Source of the DNA: Discostella pseudostelligera
Taxonomy: Eukaryota > Bacillariophyta > Thalassiosirophyceae > Thalassiosirales > Thalassiosiraceae
Direction of reading: 5' to 3'
Assembly (NCBI GenBank): GCA_036940085.1
Contig: JALLBK010000928.1
Coordinates: forward strand, 1 to 10,191
Length of the DNA stretch: 10,191 bases
Shown here: positions 7,317-10,191 of the stretch, one piece after another
Layout of the letters: each line of letters begins with the position of its first letter
Position numbering within the stretch: the first letter of the stretch is position 1
Position numbers and translations under genes: made by a program
The notes under the pieces: model-generated
Databases searched by the model: none
Seen by the model: the letters and a program-made list of their open reading frames with translations, nothing else
What the model was told of the DNA's origin: nothing

Positions 7317-9847
7317 TTACCCACACCAATCGACAACAATACCCTTCTGGTCCCCAGTAAAGGGAGTACTCTTTGCCACCTCCAACAAACACTCGGCCTT
7401 ACTTCCCGATGCCGTGGCAAAGTTGGGACCTCCCATTCCCGATACCGATGCATAACCCCATGAATTTAGGGATATGATCGTTCCTCTACCATCACTAGCA
7501 GTATCTTTCAACCATGGTCCACCGGAACTACCCCCGGACATTTCACACGTACCTAGCCATAAATTCTCGTAGGTCTCGATGCCGAACTTGGTTCCCATAC
7601 TGGTAGCACAATATCGGAAGGAGGGGTCTCTATTTATCGAATATCCCAATCCAGTTGTGAATTCTCCCACTGGACGATTGGTAGCCCGGCTACTGTGCAT
7701 CCAATTGAAATCAATTGGCAGTGGTTCCACTAATTCATCCAATATCTTGGATAGATCTGGTTTCTCTCTATGCATAAACCCTTCCATATGTACCGAAGGT
7801 TCGTTCGGTATGACATAGTACGCATAATCCCACGGGACACTATCGGGGAAAGTCTTAGTTGTCCATTCATAATGCACTACTGCAAAGACTGGGATCCAAC
7901 ACCCTAATGGATCATCACTGCAAATTTCATTGCTTACGCCAGCGGTGGTATCGCCTTGATCGGGTATGAATAGTGCGTGTTCTGCGAATCGTCCACCACT
8001 CGATGAGGCTTGGTAGGCACAATGTGCAGCAGTTAATACAATGCTACGATCGGACGTATCGTCTTTGAGTACGGTGCCGGAACAGACGTAAAAGTTGGTA
8101 TCAAAGAAGAAGAGGATACGTCCCACGGCGTTTTCCACAATACCTTGAGGAACACAAGAAGTAAATTGGTTGGTGTTAGAGAATCATTTTGATTGAAAAG
8201 GAGGTGGTTAGAAGATGCATACCATGAATGAGATGCAAAAAGCAAGTGCCTGGCTTACCATCGTAGGGCCAGTTTTCATCCCGAACCTCCCTTGTTAACT
8301 TGGTTGCTAACGCAGCAACTGTAGCACTTGACGTAGTAGCACTCGAGGTGGTCGTGGTGGTGGTCGTCGTCGTCGCCGTGGTGGTGGCCGTAGTAGTCGT
8401 AGTTTCCACCGGTCTATCCGCAGTAGGCATGGCATCAATCGTAAAGGTCTTCCACCTTGTAACCCTCCTATTCTTCATCTTATCGAACGACATGACACGA
8501 TACTTCCATACCATTCCATGAAATTCGTCAAAACCATCAAAGGTTTGTTCCCAGATATCCGAATTTGCATCACCGACATTGCTCAGTGCCAGACATGCCG
8601 TACGGAAGTTGACATGATCTTTGAATTGGACGCAGGCACTTTCGATGCCAGACCCATCCTCGCCGTCGTAGATAAGTGCACCGAAGGTTTGATGTGAGCC
8701 AATGGTTGTCTCGGCGGGAGGGAAGGTTGATCGGATGGTTGGGGGTAGGATGTCCTCCTCTTGACTAACTAAGTATTCTGATGACGAGGAGGAATAAATA
8801 GTTGTATCCGACTTGGCAGCAAACTCTTCGGCTTGGGTTGATGACTCATCGTACATCCTGCCATGTGCTTTCTTGTGATGGGAGGTCAATCGCCTGCTCT
8901 CATCTGATAATGAATTCCATGATGTGAATTCTTCTTCATCGACGAGGTGCACATCGTTGTACAGAAATTGAGGATTTCCACGCAAACTACTGTTGCCGCT
9001 GCTGCTGCTGCCATGCAACAAAGCACGTTGGCGCTGCTCATCTTGGACATGCTTCCTCCCACCCCCTATCCCCCGATGTAAATCAAAGTTGGTAAGCCCA
9101 ATGCGACTACTCGACTTGTGATGAGTGATTTCATCAGCACCTTCCAAATTCATGCCGAAGTCAATACTGTGAATGACCCCACCCCCACTCTCGTTTTCAT
9201 CACTGCCACTGCCGCTTCCATTATTAGTTCCATACTGATAATTAATAAAATTATACGGTTCCAAAAATCCATCATTTCCCTTTTGATATCCCCGTGGTGA
9301 ATACCTGACACCACCATTATCTGATGAGTCATCATAGTCGATTACTAAATCCAGTGGACGGAGTTTGGATCGATCATAGTTTGGAGTGTGGTTGTCGTCG
9401 TCACCGTCAGCCAATAACGACCTCCATTTGGCCACCGTTTCACGAGTCTTCTCGCCATATAATCGTCTGAGATTATGCGGATGGCCAGCATCGTCCACCA
9501 CAATCTCCTCGTCGGGCCNTCTTCTCGCCATATAATCGTCTGAGATTATGCGGATGGCCAGCATCGTCCACCACGATCTCCTCGTCGGGCCGATGCTGTG
9601 CCTGGACGGCGGCGGTGGCGGCGGAGTAGGAGACGGAAATGGCCAGGGCAACAGCCGCAGCCGCCGACGACGACGATGACCTCCTACGCTGTCGCCTTCG
9701 ACTTTGATGACATGGCATTGACGAGGAAGACATGATCATATGTAGGAGTATTATCAGAGTGATCCATTCTGTCGATGACGGCCGATACGGCCGCCAAGCT
9801 AGGAGCTGCTGAGGAGTATCGTACGACGCCGCCGCGTTCGTGGCCAT
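7317..9847 (-). CDS. Secreted or anchored trypsin-like (S1-type) serine protease, two exons, interrupted by an assembly duplication
   Basis: Exon 1 is 9847-8259, exon 2 is 8143-7317, stop TAA. Counting one copy of the duplication at 9447-9591, the product is 780 residues. The start is the first ATG after an in-frame TGA (9853-9851) and has a good context (A at -3, G at +4). Met37, 39 or 44 would give a cleaner signal peptide: Arg-rich, then Ala-rich helix 61-83 ending VQA|Q. Order: disordered Asp/Ser/His-rich region (110-355), an Ig/fibronectin-like beta domain (about 360-448, ESACVQF to WKTFTID), a Thr-rich linker (458-476), then WPYDGIVENAVGRI and the protease (507-780). The likely triad is His546 in TAAHC, Asp611 in WDYA and Ser712 in GGSSGGPW. 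Cys526 and Cys547 fit the Cys42-Cys58 disulfide. The usual Asp before the nucleophile is Ser711. The protease fold is clear; substrate and the beta domain are inferred. Confidence 0.85.
8144..8258 (-). other. Spliceosomal intron of the protease gene (115 bp, phase 1)
   Basis: Donor GATG|GTAAGCC at 8258, acceptor TTCCTCAAG|GT at 8144. A CTAAC branch-point match lies at 8179-8175, with its A 32 bases from the acceptor and a pyrimidine-rich tract after it. Splicing rebuilds a Gly codon and joins NWPYDG to IVENAVGRI. Without splicing, the frame stops at TAA 8178-8176, inside the branch-point sequence. Confidence 0.9.
8347..8403 (-). repeat. ACN-codon repeat encoding the Thr-rich linker of the protease
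   Basis: Nineteen consecutive codons give 17 Thr and 2 Ala (residues 458-476). ACC, ACG, ACT and GCC are mixed, so this is no longer a pure trinucleotide repeat. It looks like a flexible, probably O-glycosylated linker between the beta domain and the protease. Confidence 0.85.
9447..9591. repeat. 72-bp tandem duplication around a single N: likely unmerged contig overlap
   Basis: Bases 9447-9518 and 9520-9591 are the same 72 bp, with one difference (a at 9502, g at 9575; synonymous, both Ile). They flank the only N, at 9519. The 73-base offset shifts the frame, so upstream and downstream parts of the protease exon lie in different frames. With one copy counted, the frame is continuous. The difference could be allelic. 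Confidence 0.9.
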
Positions 9848-10191
9848 GGTTCACGTACTCTACCTCCTCTTCGCGTGAGAAGCAGTGAGATGAGATTGCA
9901 TGTCTTCGGGAACGAATGGTAGTCAACTTGTTGATTGACGGAACAGCCTGGTTGTGGGGGAAGAGAAAATGACCCCCCTTCAAGAAAGGGTCAGTTTAGT
10001 GTCATAGTCAAGGGTTCGCTGAGGAGTCGAGTCATCTGAGATCTCAGCGCAGCCACGTGTAAGAAATAAATCTTCCAATTCTTCCACGTCGCACCGCCTT
10101 TTTGCTCCATGCTCCACGCTGCAATTGTAAGATTATTGGCTTACTAAGTATTACAGTTACACTATAACACCCGTATTCAATGCTGTCCTCA
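9848..10191 (-). promoter_or_regulatory. Upstream region of the protease gene with palindromes and a G-box
   Basis: No gene is visible in these 344 bases. Structures: TGACCC (9970-9975) pairs with GGGTCA (9988-9993); CGCTGAG (10017-10023) pairs with CTCAGCG (10043-10049); the perfect 12-bp palindrome CTGAGATCTCAG spans 10036-10047; a G-box CACGTG is at 10054-10059. Unlike the three genes downstream, I find no TTTCCCGCC-type site here. A minus-strand frame over 9983-9684 overlaps the protease start in another frame and looks like a shadow. Confidence 0.4.

Noticed and set aside
8300..8521. Val-rich plus-strand frame resembling a transmembrane helix
   Set aside because: It is the antisense of the ACN Thr-codon repeat, which reads as GTN Val codons on the other strand.
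9447..9591. Genuine biological tandem duplication or target-site duplication of a mobile element
   Set aside because: The single N exactly between the copies, the frame break and the full-length open frame with one copy fit an unmerged contig overlap better. No element lies between the copies.
8176..9651. 491-codon frame beginning with a Pro-rich N-terminus near 9651
   Set aside because: Its start lies in the wrong frame of the duplicated segment, and its end reads into the intron. It is an artefact of the duplication plus the unspliced intron; the true start is at 9847.
6190..9847. Functional proteolysis cluster of PSMB4 and the serine protease
   Set aside because: One is a cytosolic/nuclear proteasome subunit and the other a secreted or anchored S1 protease. 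A 293-bp spacer and different promoter motifs argue for chance adjacency.

Overview
The window looks like nuclear DNA of a diatom or a close photosynthetic stramenopile. Three things point there: a plastid protein with a bipartite presequence whose signal peptide ends in the diatom-type Ala|Phe junction, a compact gene layout with long intron-poor ORFs and one short 115-bp GT-AG intron, and a eukaryotic 20S proteasome subunit. I see no prokaryotic operon signals, no CRISPR array, no recognisable transposon and no tRNA or rRNA.

Layout: one plus-strand gene (27-2513) codes for a multi-pass membrane glycosyltransferase. It converges on a run of four minus-strand genes: a predicted thylakoid-lumen protein (4209-2740), a small four-helix, Cys-rich membrane protein (5378-4695), the 20S proteasome subunit beta-7/PSMB4 (7023-6190) and a secreted or membrane-anchored trypsin-like serine protease (9847-7317, two exons). 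The minus-strand genes are spaced about 0.3-0.8 kb apart, so each has its own promoter. I see no common pathway linking all five. The proteasome and protease genes being neighbours is probably chance.

Main observations: (1) The protease gene is broken in this assembly by a 72-bp near-identical tandem copy flanking a single N at 9519. It looks like two overlapping contig ends that were never merged, and counting only one copy gives one 780-residue reading frame. (2) Three of the four minus-strand genes carry TTTCCCGCC / TTTCGCGCC elements, which match the E2F consensus, 104-258 bp upstream of their start codons. Two of these are clusters, and one is a duplicated 22-bp unit. (3) A canonical four-tract G-quadruplex motif, with three more G-tracts beyond it, lies on the transcribed sense strand just past the PSMB4 stop codon. 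(4) The stop codons of the protease and PSMB4 both sit inside a G|GTAAGACA splice-donor-like context. I did not find a clearly new multi-gene system here.
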